Below, piece after piece: positions 1-10,548 of a stretch of DNA of 64,000 nt (position 1 is its first letter; each line of letters starts with the position of its first letter). A program made the position numbers and the translations under genes. The stretch is taken from positions 1,116,001 through 1,180,000 of the forward strand of contig JAEVLN010000010.1 of assembly GCA_018350325.1 (NCBI GenBank), given 5' to 3'. The stretch comes from Globodera rostochiensis (lineage: Eukaryota > Nematoda > Chromadorea > Rhabditida > Heteroderidae). The notes under the pieces were generated by a model. The model had not been told where the DNA came from. It saw nothing but the letters and a program-made list of their open reading frames with translations, and did not search any database.

Positions 1-1379
1 TTTTTTTTTCTCCTTCCCGACGGCGCTAATTGACTGAAAATTTTCAAAATTTATTTTCTTTTACTCATAATTCTCACCGGCCAGTACAAAACGAGCAGAA
101 AGGCCAAAACGGCGGACACGGCGGCCAAACTGGCCACCTTCAGAAACTGCTTCAGCCGTTCCCATTGGGCCTCACGCTCGGCCTCCTGGCTCTCCAAAGT
201 GCTGAACAAACTCTTAAAAATGAGCAAAATATAGGCAATTTCGTTTTCAATTCTTTAAGGAAAAGACCAACCGTCGGTGAAATTTTTTTGAGAAGAAATA
301 CAGAAATATGTTAAAATTCGATTTGAATTTTTAGGAAAAGCCCCCAAATTTAAGCACTGATTTTGACGGCTTTTTGGAATATATATCCGGAAACCTAAAA
401 TTTGTTGTCTCTTTTTTATTCCAAAATTTAGGGGGACCTGCAGTATTACGCATAGAGAAAATGTTAGAAGATTGCCTACTCCAAAAGAAAAATGCCAATA
501 ATTTTTTATGAAATTTCAACAAAAAAAAATGGACATTGAGGCAAAGATCCAACTCCGCGCGCTGTCCATCGCTCATCGACCCACCATCGGCAAGCTGTTG
601 ACGAACAATGCGATCGTAATAATCCATTGCAATGCTCAGAGCCTTAGGGGGGGGGGGGGGGAAATAAAGCGGGGTAGTGAATTAGTAAAGGTAATAGTGA
701 AGATGATGGCCCCCCATTTAAAAAAAAGTAAAAATAGTTTTAAAAGTCGAGAAAGTGGTGCTCCTGGGGATTTTCGGGGGCGTAGAATCGAAATCTGGCC
801 TTTGTTTCCCTTTGTTTCGATCAATCCCGACCCCTGGTCTCGAATTCGATTTCGAATTCAATTTTTCCAATTGCTCAAAATCGATGGTAAGGCACAAAAA
901 TACATCGAATAGGCAATTAATGACCGAATTCATGTTTTGTTGAACAATTTGAGGCCAAAATTATTTTCAGGAAATTTTGGAATTTTTAAAAATTGTTCGA
1001 ATTCGGGTCTTCGAAATTGGTCAAAATGGAGCTCAAATTCGGACTCTAAACACTCGAATACCCCTAGAAAAATCTTTTAATCAACTGAACACTAATTTTT
1101 TTGTTAAATGGGGGGCACCATCTTCACTATTACAAATTTTCTGTTGGAGACCTTTTTCGGCAAATTGTTTGGCACACAAACAGCGGCACCACCACCACTG
1201 TCGCAGCGAGGCCGAACAATTTGTGCAACGGTGGCGCGTTGACGGCACAGCGGACACTCGGCATTTGCGCGCAGCGCACGCGCAACGCACGCGTAATGGT
1301 ACGTGTGCAGGCACGGCAGCACGCCCATCTGGGCGACGTTGAACCCGCACAGGCAAATGCAACAGTTACCAATGTCCAT
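1..1379 (-). CDS. RING-finger protein with C-terminal membrane segment (3' end beyond window)
   Basis: Multi-exon gene starting at the ATG at 1379-1377. Exon 1 (about 1379-1150) encodes a RING-type zinc finger beginning MDIGNCCICLCGF. The spacing C-x2-C, then PCLHTYHYAC, then CPLC is typical of E3 ubiquitin ligases. A second exon near 530-620 reads DYYDRIVRQQLADGGSMSDG. A third at about 78-212 reads STLESQEAEREAQWERLKQF followed by a hydrophobic run VASLAAVSAVLAFLLVLYW, a probable single membrane helix after a short coil. Its donor (CCG|GTGAGA on the minus strand) leads to an acceptor near base 34, so the last coding exon appears to run off the left edge. Inferred role: membrane-anchored ubiquitin ligase; the substrate is unknown. 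It lies head-to-head with a second RING gene at 2290. The exon 1/2 junction is not resolved. Confidence 0.55.
400..1100. other. Intronic/intergenic DNA with poly-G tract
   Basis: Apart from the short exon near 530-620 of the minus-strand RING gene, this stretch shows no convincing coding sequence. It holds a G homopolymer at about 648-660 and degenerate segments related to other intergenic DNA of the window, with TCGAATTCGGGTCT-like words at about 996 and again at about 1530. Confidence 0.4.
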
Positions 1380-1554
1380 TTCGGTTAAAACAAAACTGTT
1401 TTGATTGTGTAAATTTGTGCTGGAAATTAATTGTGTTGTTTAAAAATTAACAAGTACATAAAATAGCCACTCGTTCCTAATTTTGAGGCCAAAATTGATT
1501 TTGGAAATTTTGAATTTCCGAAAAAATGTTCGAATTCGGGTCTAGGCTTTCAGA

Positions 1555-1960
1555 TGGGGGGGGGGGAGGAGAGGGGGTGGATGTTGATGGAATAGATATG
1601 TGTTAATGGCGGCGCGTTCAACAAAATGTTTGCCCGGGGGCGCAGATATTCCCCCGGGGGCGGTAGGAGTCTGTCGCGTCCCGGCCACTCGCGTCCCAGA
1701 GAGTTTGAGACAACATAACTTTATTCACACTGCACTAAATCATTTAATTGGAAAGCTCTAGATGCATAGAAGCTATTTGTAAGCCAAACTAAGCTTTTTG
1801 GTGCAGGTTGAGAAGAGTTCTGATGCTTCAAAGTCGCTGGGACGCGAGTGGCCGGGACGCGAGTGGCCGGGACGCGAGTGGCGGCGACGCGAGAGGCCCG
1901 CTTCGCCGGGGGGTGGGGGCGGGTAGATATTCCCCAGGGGAGGGGAGTGGAGATTTTCCC
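1555..1960. repeat. G+C-rich dispersed inverted repeat between the two RING genes
   Basis: Words of the type GCGTCCCGGCCACTCGCG at about 1676-1695 recur inverted as GGGACGCGAGTGGCC in three tandem copies at about 1849-1885. The adjoining TTCACACTGCACTAAATCA (about 1723-1741) recurs almost exactly at about 53,902-53,920 next to a related G+C-rich word, so this is a dispersed repeat and not a private promoter. Poly-G and CCCCGGGGG tracts flank it. It occupies the shared upstream region of the divergent RING genes. Confidence 0.6.
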
Positions 1961-2289
1961 ATCCCTCCCACAGTTTGCATTCATTTCGCTGATGGAAATG
2001 GGCTTGCCGAAGAAAAAAAAAATTGAAAATTTCAATATTTTTTGAATGCATTGGTTACATAATTTACATATTGACTTTTTTGTCTGAAAATTTCGGTTTC
2101 GCACCAAAACAAACCTATGTCTGTAGAGTTTTTTTTGGAAGGCTGATGATTTTTTTTTTATGAATTTGGCTCTTCGGACATTTTGTCCGTCGGACTTTTT
2201 TGTCGTCGTGCCACAAAATGTTTCATATTGTTTGGGTTTTTTGAGCATTTTTAGCAAAAATTGAATTGCCCAATCTTCCAGTTACAAAA

Positions 2290-3919
2290 ATGTCCGAATG
2301 TCTCTGTTTTGTGTGCAACGCGCCTGCTCCGAACAACTTGGCCATGTTGTGCAAGTGTAACCATGTGGCCGGCCATGCCACGTGCGTCACTCCGTTCGTC
2401 ACTCAGCACGGCCGTTGTCCGGTGCCGAACTGTGCGCAGCCGGCGGTTGCGAGTGATGTGCTCGTGCTGTGCATTGACCCGCCTCAGCCGAGCTGGTTTG
2501 GCCAGGTTTCCCACATTTTGTTTTTTTTTCTATGAATTTTGACGATACGGTTAAGCCTCAAAAAATCAAAAGAATGGATCGAAAGTCACGTTTGAGGCAC
2601 CCCCTCTCTAAAGTCAAGTTGTTTTTTACAAAAAAATATTTAAACCCGTCTGATTCCTCTCGACATAAGGCCTTATACGGAACTTTAGGGCCATACTTTC
2701 CCAAGGGACCCCCCCCCCCCCCAGGGGGGCAAATTTTTTTGGGCCAATTTTCTTAACAAATCCCAATCAAAAAATTGATAAAATTTTTCCGGCGCTGCCT
2801 GTTGTCAATAATGTATACAACCATTTTGGATAAAGGAATATTATAACTTTGTGATTTTTTTACAAAAAAATTACCGAGGCGGGTTTAAGTACGGAAAATA
2901 GACTGATTTCTCTCTAGGGGAGGGGGTAAACGTCCGATGTTGATCAAAAGCTGCTCCCCCCCCCCCCCTGGTAAAGTATGTTCGGGACAAAATTCCGAAC
3001 CGGGGATCCGATCAAATTGAATTCCACAATTTTGCAGAATGATCAGCGATCGGTGCGTGAAGTGATCGGAGTAATTCGTCAACGTTTGGGTGGACATCCG
3101 CAAATTGCAAGTGCACCGGAAGACGATTTTGAAGAAGTTGCGAACATTTTTGACGTAAGTTTTCAAATTGCTGAGGAACAAAAAATATCAATTCATTTTT
3201 TAAATTTGTGCAGCTTTTGGGCATTTTTGGGTTTTCACAAAAATGTCAGAAAAACAATTTTGTTTGATTTCAAAAAAAAAATGAAAAAATCCAACGGCTA
3301 GCGATGAAGGAGAACATTTTCAACGATTAGCCATTCTGTGATGTTTTAAACTTAATTTAATTTTACATATTTTCAATGTTTAGAGAAATTCACATTTTTT
3401 TTAGAATTTAATTTCGCGTCCCATGCTGAACGCCCCGCCGGGCTCGGACGAAGTCGTCGACGATAGATTGGAAAAACTGAAGGTGCTGCTTAAGAAGACT
3501 TGTCCGATTGTTGGATTTGCTTGTTCTCGGTTGGTTAAAAATAAAAATAAAACAAACAAAAATTTTTTTTAAACAAATTTATGAAACATTATTTTATTAC
3601 AACAATTTAAGGGTTGTTCTGTTGGTACAGCGCACCATTGTTGGCTACGGCTGGCGGTTCATTGTTTGAGAGCGTAATAATTCATTTATGTGTATTTGTT
3701 GGGTTTACACCAATTTTCAGGAAAAAAATCGTTGACAATTTTCCCCATTTTAATTCCATCAAAAAAATGATTTATTATTATTTTTTGCTTAAGTTGACTT
3801 CGCTGGTGATCGGTTTGGCGCCGTTACTGCGCAAATATTTCTCGGAAATCGTCGTCTCCGGCTCCGTGGCCGCCTTCTTTTCCGCCTTTGCGTTTGGCAA
3901 AAAGAAAATTGTGGACTGA
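2290..3919 (+). CDS. RING-like zinc-binding protein with hydrophobic C-terminus
   Basis: Start at the ATG at 2290. Exon 1 (2290-2505) encodes MSECLCFVCNAPAPNNLAML followed by CKCNHVAGHATC and CPVPNC, a cysteine/histidine pattern like a variant RING finger. It ends in phase 0 at CAG|GTTTCC. Exon 2 (3038-3154) encodes NDQRSVREVIGVIRQRLGG and further acidic sequence. Exon 3 (about 3410-3533) encodes NLISRPMLNAPPGSDEVVDD and a short amphipathic segment. The last exons contain VVLLVQRTIVGYGWRFIV and, ending at 3919, a hydrophobic region LVIGLAPLLRKYF and SGSVAAFFSAFAFGKKK. AATAAA follows at about 3963. Domain order (zinc finger, linker, membrane C-terminus) mirrors the divergent gene at 1379, so the two may be distant paralogues. 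Junctions after exon 3 are uncertain and the function is inferred only from the finger. Confidence 0.5.
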
Positions 3920-4179
3920 TCGGAACGGACAGCAGCAGGGGGCAAAGTGATCAGAGAGGAGCAATAAAAAAAAGGAATTTTAACACAAATTCCTTTTTCA
4001 ATTTTATTTTGCATTTAAACGGCTGAAGAATTTCATCCACAGCCAAAATCCATTACATTTTCAAAGGGTTCTTTGAATAAATCGTTATAGATTTCTTGTT
4101 ATTAGCGCAGATTGAATTTACATGTTTAATTTAAAAATCTGAAATTTATAAAATTTTACAAAAAATGAGTAGTATGCAT

Positions 4180-4345
4180 ATGTCGGCGTATTATTTGATG
4201 GGATGATTCGAATTTCCTAGTATAATTTGAAAATATTCAAATAACACGAGAGTTAGTAAAATTTGAATAACATTTATTTTCTTTTAAACTCAGTAAATTC
4301 GAAGTTACTAAATTTAATTTTAAAACTCTCACCCTAGTACAACAT
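4180..4345. repeat. A+T-rich MITE-like repeat, copy 1
   Basis: The segment from TATGTCGGCGTATTATTTGA through TTAGTAAAATTTGAATAAC reappears in inverted orientation at about 24,995-25,215 (AGTTAGTAAAATTTGAATAT ... AATATGCCGACACATA). A small dispersed element explains this best. A TTA microsatellite follows at about 4357-4400. Confidence 0.55.
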
Positions 4346-4743
4346 ATTGTTAAAATATGTATTATTATTATTGTTATTATTATTATTATTATTATTATTT
4401 TGCTTATTGCTTATCATCACGAATTTTCAATCACACCAAAAAACTCGTAACATTTTGGGTCATTTGTTCTTATCAATCAGACGCAATCCAGCACAAATTT
4501 GGCAAACAAATGTGGCGGGCGGATGGCTAACATAAAAACAAAAAGCAATTGGTTCTTCGATGCTTGCGTATTGCCAATTAGGTGCCATTTGAATGTACCA
4601 ACAATTGCAAAAGACAATTTTCATTGATTTGGTCCAAAAATAAGAGTCGAAATCTATTTAAAAATTTTTTTTTGATGTAGAAATTCTATCTAAATGCTAA
4701 TTTAGTTTTTTTAGAAGAATCAAATTTTAAATAATTTCCAAAC

Positions 4744-7440
4744 ATGGTGGTGATCAGTGCAGATGGTTTGCCCACTTTCGACAAAATCACTTTTTTGCTC
4801 AATTGGCGTGCCACACCATACCATGCGCCGCTGTTTTTGGCCCAATCAAAGGGCTTCTTTGCGGAACAGTCACTGCAAGTCGCAATCCTGGAACCCAACG
4901 ACCCGAGTGACGTCACCGAACTGATCGGAACAGGCCGAATCGACATGGGCTTCAAGGCCATGATACACACGCTGGCTGTAGGGGCGGCGCTATTAGTGAT
5001 GCACGAGAGTCTCGGTCTCGAGTCTCGACTCGAAAAAAGTCTCGGGGTTTTTGGGTCTCGGTCTCGAGTCGAGACTTGAGAAAGTCTCGGGGTTTTTGGG
5101 TCTCGGTCTCGAGTCTCGGGGTCAAGCCTTGGTCTCGGTATCGAGTCTCGAGTCTCGGTAAATTTTGGGTCTCGGGCATCACTATGCGCAATGGATGCAT
5201 AATTTAATTTATTTATATAAAACTTCGCCCAATTTTTCAAAAAAGTTTTACTCATAGGCAAAGGCCCGCGGGTACCCAATTCAGTCGATCGGCACGCTGT
5301 TGGACGAACCGCTGACGGGCATTGTCTATTTGAAGGGCACCGGCATCAATGCCGACTTCACATCGTTGCGCGGCAAACGCATTGGCTATGTGGGCGAATT
5401 TGGCAAAATTCAGGTGGACGAACTGTGCGGTCACTTTGGCATGCGCCGTGACGAGTACACGGCCGTGCGATGCGGAATGAATGTTGCGAAGGTACAGGAA
5501 AAAAAAAGCTGTAATGATCACTGATCAGTGTGGGCGGTGGGTGCTTTGTTGATCGAGATTTTTATCAGAATAAGAGTTTTTTTTTGCCGCACCGGTCCGA
5601 AGCCTCCCCCCCCCCAGGCAAAAAATGTCCAAATCCCCACCAAAAAATTTAGTAAGATCATATAACTTTTTTTTCTATGCCAATAAATATTATAATTTTA
5701 ATTTACTTAAAATAAATTTATAAATTTTCAGGCTATTAAGCAGGGGAACATCGATGCCGGGATCGGACTCGAAAATGTGCAAATGGTTGAACTTGAAGAA
5801 TGGCTGGCCTCACAAGGTGGCGTGATCATGGACCACGTATTACGCCAATCACGGCGTTTTTGGGGGTCCGTGATCACGGAACACGATTTTTATTTTTTCG
5901 ATCACGTCCATCCCTGATTGTGAGGCATCGATCAGAATCAAAAATGTGCTAAAAAAATCTTAAGCTAAATATGATCGTTAAACATCATCAAATTCCCCTA
6001 AAATCTTGAGATCGGACCGATCAAGATTCTCGCTCGAAATCTGGGCGTTTTTTCGATTGATATTTTTCGAGATTTTGATCGATCTTTAAGTGCCCGATTT
6101 TTACTAAAAACAATACACGCCAAAGGTCGTCCAACGAACGACGTGCAAATGTTGCGCATTGACGAACTGGCCGAGTTGGGTTGTTGTTGTTTCTGTTCAG
6201 TTTTGTACATTGCCAACGAAAACTACATAAAAAACAATTCGGATAAGGTAAGATTTAGAAAATGCAAAAATGTTTTTTAGGAATTCTTAAAAATTCGGGG
6301 ACGCAGAAATGGAGAGCAGGGCTAGGCTGACAATTGAAATAGAGATTTAATTTAGTTTTTTTCGGCATTCAATTTTTATTGAACATTAAAATAGTATAAA
6401 AAAAATTCAAATATTTAAAAGACAATAATTTTTAACAATTAAAAGTCGGACAAAATCCTGCCTTGGAATAGAATTTTTGAGAAACTACGATTAAACTTTG
6501 ATAGTTAGGCACCGGCGGTAGATCTTTTTATTTAAAAATTTGTTTTTTATTGTTTCCCAACAGATTCAAAAGTTTATGGCGGCCATCAAAAAAGCGACAA
6601 CATTTGTGTTGGCCAATCCGGAGACGGCATTTGCCGAGTTGACAGACCAAATTCCGCATTTGAACACGCCGATGAACCACACCATTTTCCACCGCTCATT
6701 TGATTACTTTTCAAAAACGTTGGAAAATGTCGAACGCGACTGGAAGAAGGTGAAATATTTTCATCAAATCAATTCCTGAATGTTTGTGCATTTTAGTTGT
6801 AAAATTTTGAATTTACCGTATTTCTCAAATAGAGCACCCCCGGGTTTTAATCCCCCTCTCCCCCCTAAAAAGGGGCGTATCTATAGGGCGGGGGCTTGAG
6901 GAGGGGGAGGGGCTTTAATAGAGGGGGGGGGGCTTTAATAGAGGGGGGGGGCTTTAATAGAGGGGGGGGGGAGGGTTAATAGAGGGGGGGGCTTTAATAG
7001 AGGGGGGGGGGCTTTAATAGAGGGGGGGCTTTAATAGAGGGGGGGGGGTTAATAGAGGAGGGGGGGGGCTCTTTTTTCAACACCCCAGGGAGGGCTAAAT
7101 TGGAGGGGGAGGGTTTTCCACTTTTTTCCATTTTCAATGAAATCTTACTAAAGACTGGACTTTAGGGCCAATCGTGATCTCAATCGAGAATCTCGATAAA
7201 TCACCATCGAAAAACATCGAGATTTCGATCGACAATCTCTCGGTCCGATCTCTAATTATTAATTTATTTGACAAAAAATTACTCTTTGTTAGAATTAGCA
7301 AAAAAATATGTTATTTTAATTAGAGTAAAGATTTAAAATTAATTGCCCACCCAATTAAGGTGACCAAATATGGACAACGTTTGGACATTTTAGACGTCGA
7401 TTTTATGCCCAATTACACAAACAAATTTGTTGAATTTTGA
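4744..7440 (+). CDS. THI5-like: THI5/NMT1-type 4-amino-5-hydroxymethyl-2-methylpyrimidine phosphate synthase
   Basis: Six exons join in frame to about 313 codons: 4744-4977, 5258-5491, 5732-5816, 6126-6247, 6564-6749 and 7360-7440 (TGA). The product follows the fungal THI5/NMT1 family along its length: [20 protein letters not shown] near the start, [23 protein letters not shown] (in the yeast family this Lys binds PLP and this His donates the pyrimidine atoms), [56 protein letters not shown], and the diagnostic iron-associated CCCFC motif ([13 protein letters not shown]). The C-terminus reads [20 protein letters not shown] and is about 25 residues shorter than in yeast. Known family role: one-turnover synthesis of HMP-P for thiamine from PLP and the enzyme's own histidine. 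Introns 1, 3 and 5 hold repeats. The acceptor of exon 4 (CCAAAG) is weak. Animals generally lack this step, so horizontal acquisition is inferred. Confidence 0.9.
4993..5182. mobile_element. MITE-like element in intron 1 of the THI5-like gene
   Basis: Short terminal inverted repeats TAGTGATGC (left, about 4995) and GCATCACTA (right, about 5176-5184) bound an interior made of GGTCTCGGTCTCGAGTCTCG words. The ends resemble hAT termini (TAG...). The flanking octamers GGCGCTAT and TGCGCAAT agree at 6 of 8 positions, a possible decayed target duplication. Related GAGACCGAGA words occur at about 42,080-42,160 and 45,215-45,300. Confidence 0.5.
5990..6100. repeat. Palindromic GATCGGACCGATC-type repeat (family also at 7165, 11,930, 36,500)
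   Basis: AATCTTGAGATCGGACCGAT and TCGAGATTTTGATCGATC form imperfect palindromes. The same vocabulary (GAGAATCTCGA, GATTTCGATCG, GGTCCGATCTCT) builds segments at about 7165-7255, 11,930-12,035 and 36,498-36,685. This suggests a small non-autonomous element family scattered through introns and spacers. Confidence 0.5.
6830..7085 (+). repeat. G-rich tandem repeat in intron 5 of the THI5-like gene
   Basis: About ten copies of an 18-22 bp unit, (C)TTTAATAGAGGGGGGGG, with variable G-run length. Runs of eight or more guanines recur at regular spacing, a pattern that could fold into G-quadruplexes. A related TCTATTAGAGCCCCCC segment lies inverted at about 62,338-62,362. Confidence 0.8.
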
Positions 7441-7896
7441 ACACAGTGAAAGAGAGGAAGAAAAGAATTGTTGAAAAAAACTTATTCTCATTTTTTTTAC
7501 CACATAAATATGTATACAAATAATTATCTAAGATTTCGAACCAATAAAAAATTACCACAAAATGCAATCCTAAAAAATAAACTTATGAAAATTTCGTTTC
7601 AGAGATCAGAGATTTTTGTCAGTTTTATGCAAATTCCGGTCGGGGCCAACTTGTCGCCGGCCATCTTGTCTCCAAGAATTTATACTCGTCAAATTACATA
7701 AATATGAAATAAAGTGAAATTAAAGTAAAAAATTTGCCCAGCCTTACCCAAGCGTTTCCGGTCTGCAACCGGAACCGGGATATCTCTGTCTCTGATCACT
7801 CCGACAACTCACAAGTTTAAAATTTAAGAAAATCGATCGGTTATGCATTGACGATTGAAAGTAATACTTTACTTTAAATACCTATAACAAATAGGT
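7441..7896. other. No recognisable gene
   Basis: A+T-rich DNA downstream of the THI5-like stop codon. I see no exon-like or RNA-gene sequence here. Confidence 0.4.
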
Positions 7897-8391
7897 ACAT
7901 TAACCGATTATTTACGAAAAAAAGCGAATTATTGTTTGAACGAAATTTTGGTAATAATAAATCTTTGGCGTTCTGTCATGTTAAAATAAGAAGTTACACT
8001 GAAAATTGAGGCAAGACCGCGCCCTAAAAATACACGAAGTGATTAGAGGTCAAAAACTCACATTTTGGCCCATTAAAATTCGTCAAAAATGCAAATTTCA
8101 TGAAATTTTGATTTTTTTTCAAAATCCTTTTTTTTTCAAAATTCTCCAAACTCCACAAACTTTCGGTTAGAGTAAGCTGGGGATGCTAAAAGCATGTCTG
8201 CAAAATTTGGTCACGAAATACAGCCTCTGAGCTGTGTTACATGGCCTCAAAAATTTAGTAAAATTCAATGGCGGGGATAGGATGTCTAACATCACTCTGT
8301 CTGCCGCGTCATTAGAGTTGTCTGTTAATTTGTTTAAATGATTTTGGCAATGAATTAATTCGCTTTTTTCGTAAATAATCGGTTAATGGGT
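7897..8391. mobile_element. Non-autonomous element with about 32-bp terminal inverted repeats
   Basis: The left end carries CATTAACCGATTATTTACGA (about 7899) followed by AAAAAAGCGAATT. The right end carries its reverse complement, AATTCGCTTTTTTCGTAAAT then AATCGGTTAATG (about 8358-8389). The roughly 490-bp interior has no coding potential that I can support. The pattern fits a MITE or solo terminal-inverted-repeat element; no clear target duplication was found. Confidence 0.65.
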
Positions 8392-8639
8392 AATTAAGAT
8401 TTTATGTTTTTTAATTTATCACTTTAAAATTTGTTCCTTCAATTTATTCAATATATTTTGGAGGGTTTAGCAACCGACCGGACCGTTCTTATTTATCACA
8501 AATCACACGGCATCAATCACTCTCTTATTCCCACCTACCTAAAATAGTACACAAACAAAAATATTTCTGCACAATTTTGCTCCTTTTGATACAGCGAGAA
8601 AAGTTGTTTTGCAAAAGGGACAAAGAAAGTGGTCACATT

Positions 8640-9345
8640 TCTTTTTCCCTTAAATTTTGCCCTAATGGAAATCGGACAAAAGGTCCCCTAATTGAAAATC
8701 GGATAAAAGGTCCCAAGGACAAAAGGTCACGTAATTGAAAATCAGACAAAAGGCGAAAATCGAGACAAAAGGTCCATGGAGAAAAGGTCCCCTAATTGAA
8801 ACAAAAATTGGGACAAAAGGTCCTCTAATTAAACGTAAATCGAGACAAAAGGTCCCAAGGAGAAAAGGTCTCCTAATTGAAAATCGGACAAAAGGTCCCA
8901 TAACGAAAATCGAGACAAAAGGTCCCAAGGAGAAAAGGTCTCCTAATTGAAAATCGGATAAATGGTCCCATAACGAAAATCGGGACAAAAGGTCCCAACG
9001 AGAAAACGTCCCATAATTGAAACAAAAATCGGGACAAACGATCCAAAGATAAAAGATCTCCTTTGAAAATCGGACAAAAGTCCTAACGAAAATCGGGACA
9101 AATGGTCACCTAGTTGTAACGAAAACCGGGACAAAAGGTCCCAAGGATAAAACGTCCCCTAATTGAAACAAAAATCGGAACAAACGGTCCCAAGGAGAAA
9201 AGATCTCCTAATTGAAAATCGGACAAAAGATCCCATAACACAAATCGGGACAAAAGGTCCCAAGGACAAAAGGTCTTCTAACTGAAAATCGGACAAAAAG
9301 TTTTTGGACAAAAGGTCCCCCAATTGAAAACTGGAGAAAAAATTT
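8640..9345 (+). repeat. Degenerate tandem array of GGACAAAAGGTCCC units
   Basis: Many diverged copies of words such as AATCGGACAAAAGGTCCC, AAGGAGAAAAGGTC and TCCTAATTGAAAATC, spaced about 25-50 bp, fill 700 bp. GGACAAAAGGTCC is itself a near-palindrome. The open frames over it on the minus strand follow repeat periodicity and are not treated as genes. Confidence 0.8.
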
Positions 9346-9444
9346 TTTTTTGTGTTCACAAAAATGTGCACTTTAATTTTTGTATATAAAATTTTATTTA
9401 CGCTTGCCTAGTGTGGTTTATGTGTGTGTTGTGCTTACAAATTA

Positions 9445-9750
9445 AATTCCCCCCCCCCCTCGATTTGATGGATTTTTCATAAGGCAAATAGCTAGCAAAG
9501 AGTGCACGGCCTTCTGGCCTCCCCCCCCCCCCCCCCTCCCACCGCCCGCCGTCACCATTTGCTCACCGCAAAGTTCCAATTCTCGCGGCCGTCCGTCCAC
9601 GCTTTCTCGTAAACAATTTTTGTCCCCAATTCTTCTACCCTCAAATACACAAAACAAATTTGTGAAGAGGAGGAGGAGGACGCGGAGCACGCGACACGGA
9701 CGGACAAAAGTCACATTACATGGAACAACAACAAGTTAACGAGCGAATGT
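9445..9750. other. Poly-C tracts and purine-rich DNA, no supported gene
   Basis: Contains C homopolymers at about 9449-9458 and 9521-9536 and a GAGGAGGAGGAGG stretch at about 9666. No exon was recognised. Confidence 0.4.
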
Positions 9751-9756
9751 TTACGT

Positions 9757-10548
9757 TAAAAATTGAAATTTTAAAATTATCACTAAGCCATTCCTTATAC
9801 ATTTTGGGGAAAAATGTTTTAAAAATTGAAATTTTAAAATTATCACTAAGCCATTCCTTATACATTTTGGGGAAAAATGTTTTAAAAATTGAAATTTTAA
9901 AATTATCACTAAGCCATTCCTTATACATTTTGGGGAAAAATGTTTTAAAAATTGAAATTTTAAAATTTTCACTAAGCCATTCTTTCTACATTTTGGGGAA
10001 AAATGTTTTAAAAATTGAAATTTTAAAATTATCACTAAGCCATTCCTTATACATTTTGGGGAAAAATGTTTTAAAAATTGAAATTTTAAAATTATCACTA
10101 AGCCATTCCTTATACATTTTGGGGAAAAATGTTTTAAAAATTGAAATTTTAAAATTATCACTAAGCCATTCCTTATACATTTTGGGGAAAAATGTTTTAA
10201 AAATTGAAATTTTAAAATTATCACTAAGCCATTCCTTCTACATTTTGGGGAAAAATGTTTTAAAAATTGAAATTTTAAAATTATCACTAAGCCATTCCTT
10301 AAACATTTTGGGGAAAAATGTTTTAAAAATTGAAATTTTAAAATTATCACTAAGCCATTCCTTCTACATTTTGGGGAAAAATGTTTTAAAAATTGAAATT
10401 TTAAAATTATCACTAAGCCATTCCTTATACATTTTGGGGAAAAATGTTTTAAAAATTGAAATTTTAAAATTATCACTAAGCCATTCCTTCTACATTTTGG
10501 GGTTTTAAAAATTGAAATTTTAAAATTATTACTAAGCCATTCCTTCTA
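9757..10548 (+). repeat. 63-bp tandem repeat array, about 12.5 copies
   Basis: The unit holds AAAAATTGAAATTTTAAAAT, then TATCACTAAGCCATTCCTTA, then TACATTTTGGGGAAAAATGT. Anchor words recur every 63 bp (for example CACTAAGCC at 9781 and 9844). Units differ at only a few positions (TATACA/TCTACA/AAACA). Because 63 is divisible by three and no unit contains a stop in the relevant frames, long reading frames of 21-residue repeats exist on both strands. With no signal peptide, exon borders or codon bias I treat this as a minisatellite. Confidence 0.9.

Noticed and set aside
1808..2026. Open frames over the GGGACGCGAGTGGCC repeats
   Set aside because: Repeat-driven frame in a dispersed G+C-rich repeat that recurs near 53.9 kb; not a gene.
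9720..10508. 262-codon open frame on the plus strand (and a 241-codon frame on the minus strand)
   Set aside because: Both are produced entirely by a 63-bp tandem repeat without stops; no exon borders, signal peptide or non-repeat sequence supports a protein.
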